Of a stretch of 64,000 bases of DNA, positions 1 through 7,906 are shown piece by piece. Location of the stretch: assembly GCF_014324365.1 (NCBI RefSeq), contig NZ_QEIG01000002.1, positions 159,354 to 223,353 of the forward strand. The letters run 5' to 3'. The notes beneath the pieces are model-generated. The model was not told where the DNA came from. It made no database searches and saw nothing but the letters and a program-made list of their open reading frames with translations. Numbering within the stretch: the stretch's first letter is position 1; each line of letters starts with the position of its first letter. Source of the DNA: Algoriphagus sp. AK58. Lineage in GTDB: Bacteria; Bacteroidota; Bacteroidia; Cytophagales; Cyclobacteriaceae. The translations under genes and the position numbers were made by a program.

Positions 1-44
1 TCGGTGAGGTCCAGGCCCACCATGACCTTAGAAAAGTACTTCAT
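1..44 (-). CDS. Universal stress protein-like, N-terminal fragment
   Basis: Only the first 14 codons of a minus-strand gene are inside the window; they read MKYFSKVMVGLDLT. A hydrophobic beta strand followed by G/P-LDLS/T is the usual opening of UspA-fold proteins, where it forms beta-1 and the start of the nucleotide-binding site. The rest of the gene lies upstream of the window, so the assignment rests on this short stretch only. It could also be another Rossmann-like protein. Confidence 0.45.
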   Translation of the reverse strand, partial: MKYFSKVMVGLDLT

Positions 45-276
45 AGTTTGGGATTTAAATCTGCCATAAGTTAAAGGATAGATCGGGTAAATCGAATAGT
101 TTTTTGCGATTTAGACCTATCAATTTGATTTCGGGTAAATTTGAAGGGCTGAAATTGAGCCTACCTAAAAAAGACAGGCAATTGCCAAGCTTAAGTGAGT
201 AAAAGGATTACTACTCACCGGCCTGTCCTCGGAAGGACTAAATTCCATTTGACCTTTGGAAAACTATGATAAGCAC
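45..276. other. Divergent intergenic region with nested inverted repeats
   Basis: The region lies between the minus-strand UspA-like gene and the plus-strand phosphoesterase. It holds a 7-bp outer stem (173-179 with 221-227), an inner 7-bp stem (195-201 with 212-218), a 10-bp palindrome at 177-186 and an alternative 5-bp stem (225-229 with 234-238) that competes with the outer one. No coding sequence is seen. Confidence 0.4.
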
Positions 277-831
277 ATGAAAGTCATGCAAAAATATTTT
301 TTGGCTTTGGTTCCGCCTGATCCGATTTTGTCCAAGTCCAACCATATCAAGGAGATGATCAAACAGCATCACCATGTCAAGTATGCGCTGAAATCTCCTC
401 CCCATATCACGCTTAAAATGCCATTTAATTACAATGAGGCCAAAGAAGACTATTTAGCTCATCAACTTTCTCTTTTTTTATTGGAGCAAAAACCCTTTCC
501 GGTACATATTTCCGGAATAGGAACTTTTGGAAGAAGGGTGATTTTTCAGGATATACTTCCCAATGAATCCCTCAGAAATCTTCAGGAAAACCTAAAAATC
601 TTTTGCAAGAAAACACTTCATCTCGTAGATGAATTGAGTGATCGCAACTTCTATCCTCACATGACTTTGGCCTTTAAGGATCTTAAGCCGGGCAAGTTTG
701 ACGAGGTGCTGAGTTTGTGTCAAGAGCTTCAATTTTCTGCAGAATTTTCTGCTGAAAAACTGACACTTCTCAAACGGGAAGAAGGAAGGTGGAAAATTCT
801 TAGGCAACTTCCATTTCAGGGGAAAGTTTGA
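277..831 (+). CDS. 2'-5' RNA ligase family (LigT-like 2H phosphoesterase)
   Basis: This is a small cytosolic protein of the 2H phosphoesterase superfamily, whose members open 2',3'-cyclic phosphates or join or cleave 2'-5' RNA linkages. Two H-x-T motifs about 85 residues apart are visible, PPHITLKMPF near residue 45 and YPHMTLAF near residue 130 (counted from the chosen start), and they would supply the two catalytic histidines. The length of about 184 residues suits the family. The reading frame extends to a TTG at 256, but the first ATG (277) is preferred; a second ATG lies at 286. It stands alone, with a hairpin after its stop. The true substrate is not known. Confidence 0.75.
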   Translation: MKVMQKYFLALVPPDPILSKSNHIKEMIKQHHHVKYALKSPPHITLKMPFNYNEAKEDYLAHQLSLFLLEQKPFPVHISGIGTFGRRVIFQDILPNESLRNLQENLKIFCKKTLHLVDELSDRNFYPHMTLAFKDLKPGKFDEVLSLCQELQFSAEFSAEKLTLLKREEGRWKILRQLPFQGKV

Positions 832-845
832 AAAAGAACATAAAA

Positions 846-866
846 TTTTCACCACTCGGGTGAAAA
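846..866 (+). terminator. Hairpin after the LigT-like gene
   Basis: A perfect 8-bp stem (846-853 with 859-866) with a 5-base loop starts 14 bases after the stop codon. It is not followed by a clear T run on the plus strand, so it is a weak intrinsic terminator at best. Confidence 0.4.
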
Positions 867-1321
867 AAACAGGTTTTTATCAAAAAAAATCGCTTTGAAG
901 GAAATTTGGAGTAATTCCATTTTTGTGTCTAAAGATTTTGAAACCTATGGTTCTAATTTTCCTTCCTTCCAAACATTTATTGGTTTTTTAAGAAATCATT
1001 AAAAAATTATGAATAAAAAATTCAAAATAGCTTGATTCCTCAGGGTAGGTCAACCTGTTTTAATTTTATCATTTAGAATAAAAAATATGCAAATAGAAAG
1101 AATAAAGAATTTTCTCCTGATTTTTGTTATAGATACTTACTTTAAGTCCTGATAAATTGATTTTTGAGCGGTTATAAAGTATAAAATTCTATAAATTATA
1201 TTTTTTACCATATAATATTTTAAACTGGGTTGTTTCCATACACTTTTTAGGGTTTGTTTCCTTTCTTCATTTAGACACATATTCGCTACTTGAAATGTTA
1301 AAAAGTCTAAATCATCGACCT
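867..1321. other. AT-rich leader/promoter region of susC
   Basis: This stretch of more than 400 bases is rich in A and T and contains no convincing coding sequence. It probably holds the promoter and 5' leader of the SusC/SusD operon. I could not fix a TAnnTTTG -7 element with confidence. Confidence 0.4.
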
Positions 1322-4300
1322 ATGAAGAAAGTTTTATTAGGTTTTGCATTGAGTTTCCTGACCATTGTGTCAGTGCTTGCGCAAACTAAAACGATCACCG
1401 GTAGGGTCACTTCTTCCGAAGAACCGGAAGGCGTTCCCGGAGCCAGTGTAGTGGTAAAAGGTACTACGCAAGGGACGGTTACCAACTTGGATGGATCTTA
1501 TTCCATCACGGTATCCTCTGATGCCAATGTCCTTGTATTCAGTTTTGTGGGTTATCTCACTAAGGAAGTAACTGTCGGTTCGTCGACTGTCATTAACGTG
1601 CAGCTTGATCCGGATGTGAAACTGCTGAACGAAGTGGTAGTGACCGGTTACGGTACTCAAGAAAGAAGGGAAATCACCGGTTCGGTGGCATCTATCAACA
1701 ATGGTGCTATTGAAAACCTGGTAGCCCCATCTTTTGATTCTCAATTGGCTGGTAGAGCAGCAGGTGTGTCTGTGACGGTTCCAGGTGGTATCTTGGGTAC
1801 TAGACCAATCATCCGTATCCGTGGGGTAAACTCCCTTTCAGGTGGTGCTGATCCTTTGATCGTAATCGACGGTGTACCTGTGGTAGACTCTGATCGTTCA
1901 GGTGCAGTAGCTTCTAACCCATTGGCGAATATCAACCCAGCGGACATTCAGTCTTACGAGGTGTTGAAGGATGGTTCTGCGACAGCGATCTACGGTTCCA
2001 GAGCTGCAAATGGGGTGATCTTGATTACTACCAAAAGAGGACAAACCGGAAAAGCTCAAGTGAATTACAACACCAGTTTTGGTGTGAATGAAGCGGTAGC
2101 CCAGTTTGATTTGCTTACAGGTGATGAGTGGGTTACGATTGCCAATGAAAAAAGAGCAAACGTGAATGCTTCTCCTTTGGCAAATCCGGGTGTAAATACG
2201 GATTGGCAAGATGCTGTGTTGAGATCTGGTAACACTCAGCAGCACAACCTCTCTATTTCAGGTGGTTCTGAAGCAACCAAGTATTTCTTCTCCCTAGGTT
2301 TTACTGACCAGGAGTCTGTAGTAAAAACCAACGACCTGAAGAGATATGCTTTCAGAGCCAACATCGATCATTCCATCTCCAAAAAAGTAAGAATCGGAAA
2401 TAGCCTTTCTTATGCTTACACAGAGATCACTGGTTTGAACAACGGTGCAAACTCACTTTCAGGTGCTATTTACAACGCGACCAGAGCATTGCCAAACGTG
2501 CCTATCTATGATCCAGCTAACACTGCATTTAATGGATTCAACATCACTCCCAATGGTGCAACCACCGGTTTCGGTGCTAACCTTGCCGGTCCTGATAACA
2601 ACATCCCGAACATTGCTTATGTATTAGCTAATAACTTCTACAGAAACAGAAACCACAGAATCTTGGGTAATGCTTACGCAGAAGTTGACCTAGCAAGAGG
2701 TTTGACAGCAAGAACTCAGATCGGTATCGACTTGACGTTGGCTGACGACTTCTCTACACTTAGCCCTAAGCACGGTGATGGAAGAAGCTCCAACGGTTCA
2801 GTGACTCAGGCGTTCAACCCTGCTTTCAGATGGAACTGGCAAAATACTTTGAACTATCAGACGATCCTTGCTGAAAACCACAGCATCAACGTGACTGCCG
2901 GTGTGGAATATCAGTATACTAATTTCTACAACTTCAGTGCTTCAGGTACAGACTTTTCTGATGAGTTCTTCAGATTGAGAAACTTGATCTCTAACTCCTA
3001 CAACAACCAGTTCTCTGGTGGTGGATTTCAAGAGCAAGGATTTGATTCTTACTTTGCAAGATTCAACTATGGTTACAAAGGCAAATACTTGTTGTCTTTC
3101 GCGGTAAGAAATGACGGTATTTCTCAGCTTGCTTCAGAAAACAGAAGAGGTACTTTCCCAGGTGGATCTATCGGTTGGAGAGTTTCTGACGAGTCTTTCT
3201 TCACTTCTTCCCTGATCAGCGACTTAAAAGTAAGAGCTTCTTATGCAGAAGTAGGTAACGTAAGCTTACCAGGTGGTTCTTTCCCTTATGCAGGTGGTTT
3301 TGGTCCGGTACAGGCTGCAGCCGGTGCGGGTATCGGTTACACCAACGTGGCTAACGTGGCTTTGCAGTGGGAAACTTCCAAGAAGTTTAACGTAGGTTTG
3401 GATATGACGCTAGGTAAGGTGACCCTTTCTGCGGACTACTTTAAAAACAACGTAGACGGTATCGTATTGAATGCGCCTACCGCTCCTTCTTTGGGTATTC
3501 CAAACAACACCATCAGCCAAAACGTAGGTGCGATGTTTAACCAAGGGGTTGAATTGCGTGTGGCATCCAATGTGATCAACAATGGTAAATTCTCTTGGAA
3601 CACTGATTTCAACTTCACTTGGATCCAAAATGAAGTAACCAACCTGGTACAGCCATTGACCGGTACTTACAACAGAACGGAAGTAGGTGGTCCAATCGCG
3701 CAGTTGTACGGCTTCAAGTGGGCTGGTGTGAACCCTGCTAACGGTAATGCCATGTACTACAGCGGTGAAAATATCGTTCAGTTGGTTGGTGCAGCTACTT
3801 GGAGAGCATTTGATCCTGCTAATCCTGCTAACACTGCAACAGCTGGTGCCGCTCCAACTCAGTTCTTCCTTGGAAACACACTTCCTAAATATCAGGGTGG
3901 TTGGTCCAACAACTTTACCTACGGCAATTTTGATGCTGAAATCTTCGTGAGATATTCAGGTGGTAATTACATCATGAACGAGACTTTAAGAGGTTTGCTT
4001 GGTCTTGGATTCTCCAACAACCACAGAGAAATTCTTAACAGATGGACTGAAAGCGGTCAGGTAACAGACGTACCTAGACTTTACGCAGGCCGTGATGCCA
4101 ACACTTGGCAGACTTCAGCTTCCAACAGCAGATTTGTGGAAAAAGGTGATTTCGTAAGAATTCAGAATATCGTGGTAGGTTATAGAGTACCTTCCGCTAC
4201 CCTGAACAATGCGTTCAACGGTGCAATCAGATCAGCGAGATTCTTCGCTCAGGTTCAGAACCCATTGATCTTCACCAAATATTCCGGAATTGATCCTGAA

Positions 4301-4396
4301 TCTAATCAGTTTGGCGGTCAGTTGAACTTCGGTATCGACTGGAACGTGGCTCCTATCATCAGAACCTGGTCTGTGGGCTTAAATGTTGGATTCTAA
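1322..4396 (+). CDS. SusC/RagA-family TonB-linked outer membrane protein
   Basis: This is a TonB-dependent outer-membrane beta-barrel that imports oligomeric nutrients together with a SusD lipoprotein. In order it shows a Sec signal peptide (MKKVLLGFALSFL to VLAQ), a carboxypeptidase-regulatory-like beta-sandwich (roughly residues 20-105), the TonB-box/SusC signature (LNEVVVTGYGTQ), a plug domain ending in YGSRAANGVILITTKRG, and a long barrel ending in an aromatic-containing strand. About 1,024 residues is normal for the family. An in-frame ATG at 1295 would add nine polar residues before the signal peptide, so 1322 is preferred. The susD gene follows after 25 bases. No glycoside hydrolase, sulfatase, peptidase or anti-sigma gene is adjacent, so the substrate cannot be inferred. 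Confidence 0.93.
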   Translation: MKKVLLGFALSFLTIVSVLAQTKTITGRVTSSEEPEGVPGASVVVKGTTQGTVTNLDGSYSITVSSDANVLVFSFVGYLTKEVTVGSSTVINVQLDPDVKLLNEVVVTGYGTQERREITGSVASINNGAIENLVAPSFDSQLAGRAAGVSVTVPGGILGTRPIIRIRGVNSLSGGADPLIVIDGVPVVDSDRSGAVASNPLANINPADIQSYEVLKDGSATAIYGSRAANGVILITTKRGQTGKAQVNYNTSFGVNEAVAQFDLLTGDEWVTIANEKRANVNASPLANPGVNTDWQDAVLRSGNTQQHNLSISGGSEATKYFFSLGFTDQESVVKTNDLKRYAFRANIDHSISKKVRIGNSLSYAYTEITGLNNGANSLSGAIYNATRALPNVPIYDPANTAFNGFNITPNGATTGFGANLAGPDNNIPNIAYVLANNFYRNRNHRILGNAYAEVDLARGLTARTQIGIDLTLADDFSTLSPKHGDGRSSNGSVTQAFNPAFRWNWQNTLNYQTILAENHSINVTAGVEYQYTNFYNFSASGTDFSDEFFRLRNLISNSYNNQFSGGGFQEQGFDSYFARFNYGYKGKYLLSFAVRNDGISQLASENRRGTFPGGSIGWRVSDESFFTSSLISDLKVRASYAEVGNVSLPGGSFPYAGGFGPVQAAAGAGIGYTNVANVALQWETSKKFNVGLDMTLGKVTLSADYFKNNVDGIVLNAPTAPSLGIPNNTISQNVGAMFNQGVELRVASNVINNGKFSWNTDFNFTWIQNEVTNLVQPLTGTYNRTEVGGPIAQLYGFKWAGVNPANGNAMYYSGENIVQLVGAATWRAFDPANPANTATAGAAPTQFFLGNTLPKYQGGWSNNFTYGNFDAEIFVRYSGGNYIMNETLRGLLGLGFSNNHREILNRWTESGQVTDVPRLYAGRDANTWQTSASNSRFVEKGDFVRIQNIVVGYRVPSATLNNAFNGAIRSARFFAQVQNPLIFTKYSGIDPESNQFGGQLNFGIDWNVAPIIRTWSVGLNVGF

Positions 4397-4421
4397 TTTT
4401 CAATCCTAAAATCGATCAACA

Positions 4422-5966
4422 ATGAAATCAATATTTTCAAATAAAGTAAAGTCAGTATTAGTGGCTTTGGCAATGGTAGGAGTGACTACCTCTTGCGAAG
4501 TGACTGATCTGCAGCCGGCCAATATCATTCCTGATGCAGAGGCATTTGCTGATGCCAATCGAGTGAACGCGGCAGTCTTGGGTATCTATGAAGCCGCTCA
4601 GCGCGGATTCTACCTGGGTGCCGTGCAAAGAGGCTATCCTTTCGGGGCGGCTTCTGTTCAGCAAGGTGATATGAGAGGTGAAGATATGTACAACGACCAG
4701 TTGTTTTATGAAGTCACCTATATCAATGGTTTTAATCCCCAGACTGCCAACAACAACGGTCAGTGGATAGCACTTTACAGAATGATCAACCGTGCTAACA
4801 TCGTCATCGAAAACTTGGACGGTGCAGTAGCCAGCGGGGCCATCACGGCTGCGACCAGAGATCAGTACATGGGTGAGGCGCTTTTCTTGAGAGCTTTGGC
4901 GCACCATGAATTGGTGGTTTACTTCTCTAGACCCTATTCTGATAATCCATCCGCACCAGGTATCCCTTACAGAACCTTCGCGATCAACGATGTGTCTAAA
5001 GTAGGTCCAGGTGAAGCTGTTGGAAGAGGTACGGTACAGAGCGTATATGATCAGCTTTTGGCTGATTTGAACCAAGCTGAAGGCCTTATGGGCAATGGTT
5101 CTAGTCCTTTCCGTGCAAACAAAGGTGCTGCTATCGCATTGAAAGCCAGAGTACTTCTACACATGGAAAGATGGGCTGACGTGATCACTGAATTCAACAA
5201 AATCTCCAGCCGGTATGCGGTGACTGCCAATCCTTTGGCACCATTCAGAAGCGGTGGTACTAGTACAGACAACGTTTTCTCTTTCCAGAATACACAGGCT
5301 TCCAACCCTGGTGTAAACGGTGCACTTGCCAATATGTATGGCAATCCTAACTTGGGTGCTCGTGGTCTGGTGAAAATCAGCCCCTTGATCTGGAGAGCTA
5401 CTTGGTGGCATCCGGAAGATCTCAGAAGAAGCGTAAGAGGTGCAACAGATGGTTTTGTAAGCCAAGGCCCTCTGGGAATCTTCACCAACAAATACACAGA
5501 TGCGGTGACCTTCTCTGATCCTTCTATCGTGCTCCGTTTTGCTGAAATCGTTCTTGCAGCTGCTGAAGCTAACGCAAGATTGGGCAACACCCAAGCTGCA
5601 GTGACCTTGCTTAACTCTGTAAGAAGCCGTGCGCTTCCTGCTTCAGTGCCTGCGTATACTGCTGCTGATTTTGCCAATACCGATGCCCTGATTGACGCCA
5701 TCATCAGAGAGACCAGAATCGAATTCCTTGCAGAAGGAAGAAGATTCCCTAACATCCACCGTTTGGCAGGTGAAGGCAGAATGGCAGGTATTCCTCCTAA
5801 GGCTACTTCCAGATCCATCACGGGGTTGAACTTCTACACCACCAATGTGAACATCCCTACGGATCATTCCTTGCCATACTCAAGCCATTTGTTTATCTGG
5901 CCTATTCCATTGGAAGAAATCTTGACCAATTCTTCTGCCCCAATCGAGCAGAATCCTGGATATTAA
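4422..5966 (+). CDS. SusD/RagB-family nutrient-binding lipoprotein
   Basis: This is the surface lipoprotein lid of the SusC transporter and captures substrate at the outer face of the outer membrane. The N-terminus is a lipoprotein signal with Cys near residue 25 (VTTSCEV). The TPR-like helical core typical of SusD is recognisable in stretches such as ALFLRALAHHELVVYFSRPY and in the C-terminal IIRETRIEFLAEGRR segment, and the protein ends with a FLWPIP-like motif (LFIWPIPLEEILTN). The 514 residues fit the family. It is co-transcribed with susC (25-base gap) and followed by a strong intrinsic terminator. Ligand unknown. Confidence 0.93.
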   Translation: MKSIFSNKVKSVLVALAMVGVTTSCEVTDLQPANIIPDAEAFADANRVNAAVLGIYEAAQRGFYLGAVQRGYPFGAASVQQGDMRGEDMYNDQLFYEVTYINGFNPQTANNNGQWIALYRMINRANIVIENLDGAVASGAITAATRDQYMGEALFLRALAHHELVVYFSRPYSDNPSAPGIPYRTFAINDVSKVGPGEAVGRGTVQSVYDQLLADLNQAEGLMGNGSSPFRANKGAAIALKARVLLHMERWADVITEFNKISSRYAVTANPLAPFRSGGTSTDNVFSFQNTQASNPGVNGALANMYGNPNLGARGLVKISPLIWRATWWHPEDLRRSVRGATDGFVSQGPLGIFTNKYTDAVTFSDPSIVLRFAEIVLAAAEANARLGNTQAAVTLLNSVRSRALPASVPAYTAADFANTDALIDAIIRETRIEFLAEGRRFPNIHRLAGEGRMAGIPPKATSRSITGLNFYTTNVNIPTDHSLPYSSHLFIWPIPLEEILTNSSAPIEQNPGY

Positions 5967-5990
5967 TTCTCATATAAGGTTATAAGTATA

Positions 5991-6022
5991 AAAGTCCGGC
6001 TCCTATGGGTCGGACTTTTTTA
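5991..6022 (+). terminator. Intrinsic terminator of the susCD operon
   Basis: An 8-bp stem (AAAGTCCG at 5991-5998 with CGGACTTT at 6011-6018), a 12-base loop and a following T run. It starts 24 bases after the susD stop. Confidence 0.85.
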
Positions 6023-6042
6023 TTGCCTTATTGGAGTGATGA

Positions 6043-6075
6043 AGACCTGACAGGTTTTTAAAACCTGTCAGGTCT
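6043..6075. repeat. Perfect 33-bp palindrome with a CCTGTCAGG core
   Basis: Two 16-base arms (6043-6058 and 6060-6075) are exact reverse complements around a single base. The core CCTGACAGG/CCTGTCAGG recurs in an inverted repeat at 25740-25766. Dispersed elements of this type, with ACCTGACAGG and its complement, are familiar from other Bacteroidota genomes; that statement is from memory and was not searched. Confidence 0.75.
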
Positions 6076-6140
6076 TTGGTCTATCGTTTCCTTTGTAATT
6101 TTACCGAAGCCGATTCAACCCCACCTTACATTCCGATTCC

Positions 6141-6455
6141 ATGTCCAAGCTCGAAAAATCCATTAACCGTGATCTTATTCTAAGAGAAAATCTTGCGCTA
6201 CAGCGAACGATTCTCGCCAATCAGACGACTTTTTTATCGTTTCTCAGAACCTCCATGTACTTTTTGGTGGCAGGACTGAGTATCAAAAATCTCCTGCAGG
6301 TAGAGGGAAGCATCTATTATCAGGTGCTTTTTTATTCCATTTCTGTAGCAATATTAATTTTCGGTACGGTCAATTACCTCCGCCATAAGCGCAAAATCGA
6401 GGAGAGCAAAATCCACGTGGGAAATTACAAGCTGGAATATGAAAAGGAAGGGTGA
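6141..6455 (+). CDS. DUF202 (YidH-like) membrane protein
   Basis: This is a 104-residue inner-membrane protein. The N-terminal half carries the DUF202 signature (RENLALQRTILANQTTFLSFLRT), which precedes the first membrane segment (about residues 38-55). A second membrane segment (about 60-80) is followed by a basic, cytosolic tail (YLRHKRKIEESK). DUF202 proteins have no firmly assigned reaction; a eukaryotic relative is part of the vacuolar transporter chaperone. The gene appears monocistronic. The domain call is strong; no function is claimed. Confidence 0.8.
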   Translation: MSKLEKSINRDLILRENLALQRTILANQTTFLSFLRTSMYFLVAGLSIKNLLQVEGSIYYQVLFYSISVAILIFGTVNYLRHKRKIEESKIHVGNYKLEYEKEG

Positions 6456-6533
6456 CTCGCTTTGAAGAGTGTGTTGTGCCTCATTTGGATTCTTTTTAAT
6501 TTTTGAAAGGATTGCAATTCCCGAAAAGCGGGC

Positions 6534-6564
6534 AAAAAAATCCCCCGAAGAGGGTCTCGGGGGA
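6534..6564 (-). terminator. Intrinsic terminator of the 6587-7558 lipoprotein gene
   Basis: An 8-bp stem (6541-6548 with 6557-6564) is followed on the minus strand by seven T (the A run at 6534-6540). The same GCAAAAAAA-TCCCCCGA segment occurs after the paralogous gene at 10258-11226. Confidence 0.88.
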
Positions 6565-6586
6565 CTAATTACCGGAAAGTGGTTGT

Positions 6587-7558
6587 TTATCTTTTACAAG
6601 GAACCACAATATTGGGAAGTGAACCTTTGACACTATAGTCTAGATTAATTCCTTCATCCCAGCTTGGCTTAACTTTGAAGTCGGTCCAGAGATTTGCGTT
6701 TTTCATCCCTTTTCCACAAGCGGGGTCCAATTCTACGGTCCACTGATAGGTCTCACAGTTTGTAAGGTCCATCACCATCTGTCGGGTAGCCCCGTTTACA
6801 GTCCAATTTTCAAGACCGACTCCAACGATTGCCTGAGGAAATGTAAATGTCAGGTGAGCATCTTCCATAATTTGGTAGGGCGTGTAGTAGAACGTATAAG
6901 TGCCGTCACCATTACTCTCGTAAGTGAATTCCTCCTCACAGCAATAAACGTAAGCACCGTAGCCAATACCGCTGTAAGTTAGAGGAGGGCCGCCACCCCA
7001 GATTTTGATACTTTCCAGCGTATACTCACAGGCTTCATAACCTTTCGGTAAATCGAAATACAGATAGACGGGTTGTCCGGCATGAATTCCGTCTCCAGGA
7101 TCATATTGGTATTTTGTACCATTAACAAAATATTCAAATCGCCTCATAGTCCTGTTGCTGGTTAATTTGGCAATTATTCTTTCCGGAGTATTCCATATTT
7201 CGAAATTGACGGTTTTTAAGATTGGACCATCACCCTCTTCATGGCCTTCTCCTTCGTCATGTCCTCCCTCTTCACCTTCCTCATGTCCTTCGTCTTCTCC
7301 AGGCATAAATTCCCTAGTGATGGAATTGATTAGGAGTTGCCGTTCTGAAATACATCCGTCCCCACAATCCGCTAATTCTAACATAGCGTTGGGGTTGGCC
7401 ACATCCCCCAAAGGAGTCAAGATAAACCCTTCCCGATTTGCCTGAGCCTGATCGAGTCCCATATCTGCCTGCTCATAGGTAGCCGTTTGGCTGCAGGCTC
7501 CTAAAATCAGCCCTGAGATCACTAATCCCAATAAGCCAGAATTGAACACCTTTTTCAT
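6587..7558 (-). CDS. Modular secreted lipoprotein, paralogue of 10258-11226
   Basis: I do not recognise a named family. The 323-residue product has a lipoprotein signal with lipobox LGAC (Cys22) followed by SQTATYEQAD, almost the same as in the gene at 10258-11226. Residues 86-111 are an extreme Asp/Glu/Gly/His-rich linker with repeated GHEEGE and GHDEGE units. A middle domain (about 115-210) contains a segment reading NFEIWNTPERII and ends in a CCEEEF hinge; the paralogue has VEIYNTPTHIV and a matching EEEE hinge. The C-terminal third (about 215-323) differs from the paralogue and contains several Cys. It is probably an exported, surface or periplasmic protein. A T-tailed terminator follows the gene. 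Confidence 0.7.
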   Translation of the reverse strand: MKKVFNSGLLGLVISGLILGACSQTATYEQADMGLDQAQANREGFILTPLGDVANPNAMLELADCGDGCISERQLLINSITREFMPGEDEGHEEGEEGGHDEGEGHEEGDGPILKTVNFEIWNTPERIIAKLTSNRTMRRFEYFVNGTKYQYDPGDGIHAGQPVYLYFDLPKGYEACEYTLESIKIWGGGPPLTYSGIGYGAYVYCCEEEFTYESNGDGTYTFYYTPYQIMEDAHLTFTFPQAIVGVGLENWTVNGATRQMVMDLTNCETYQWTVELDPACGKGMKNANLWTDFKVKPSWDEGINLDYSVKGSLPNIVVPCKR

Positions 7559-7828
7559 AATCTTTCAGTTGTAAGGTTTTATGTATCAAGGTATTTAATT
7601 CATTTTCTTTGCCTGGTTCCATTGATCAATCATCGATGTGATTTTCATCAGGGAAAATGCACCAGGGTAGAAAAAAATGGAATAGATGTAGGGGCTCCGA
7701 GTCTGGCAAATGAAATCCGGTATGGAGGATTATCTGAACCCTTAATTGTTTAACTCTTCAGGATTAATCATCCTTTTTCCGGATTACAAATCCCGATGAG
7801 CTGGTTGGAACCGGGTCTAGAATAAAAA
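7559..7828. other. Intergenic, no recognised feature
   Basis: About 270 bases between the lipoprotein start and the terminator of the subtilase gene. It must contain the lipoprotein promoter; a TACCTTG on the minus strand about 25-35 bases before its ATG is only an approximate -7 match. No gene is seen. Confidence 0.35.
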
Positions 7829-7853
7829 AGCCTCCGGTTTTGCTCCGGAGGCT
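7824..7853 (-). terminator. Intrinsic terminator of the subtilase gene
   Basis: A 9-bp perfect stem (AGCCTCCGG 7829-7837 with CCGGAGGCT 7845-7853), 7-base loop, and a T run on the minus strand (A run at 7824-7829). Confidence 0.85.
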
Positions 7854-7906
7854 CCTATGAAATTAAAGATCAAAAGTCGGTTTCCCTTACGATTCGAGTT
7901 TAGGAA

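Noticed and set aside
173..238. tRNA-like cloverleaf
   Set aside because: No acceptor stem, T-loop GTTCRA motif or anticodon arm in the correct arrangement.
5051..5821. Long minus-strand frame (256 codons) within susD
   Set aside because: It is antisense to a clearly coding SusD gene; codon bias of the real gene creates the open frame.
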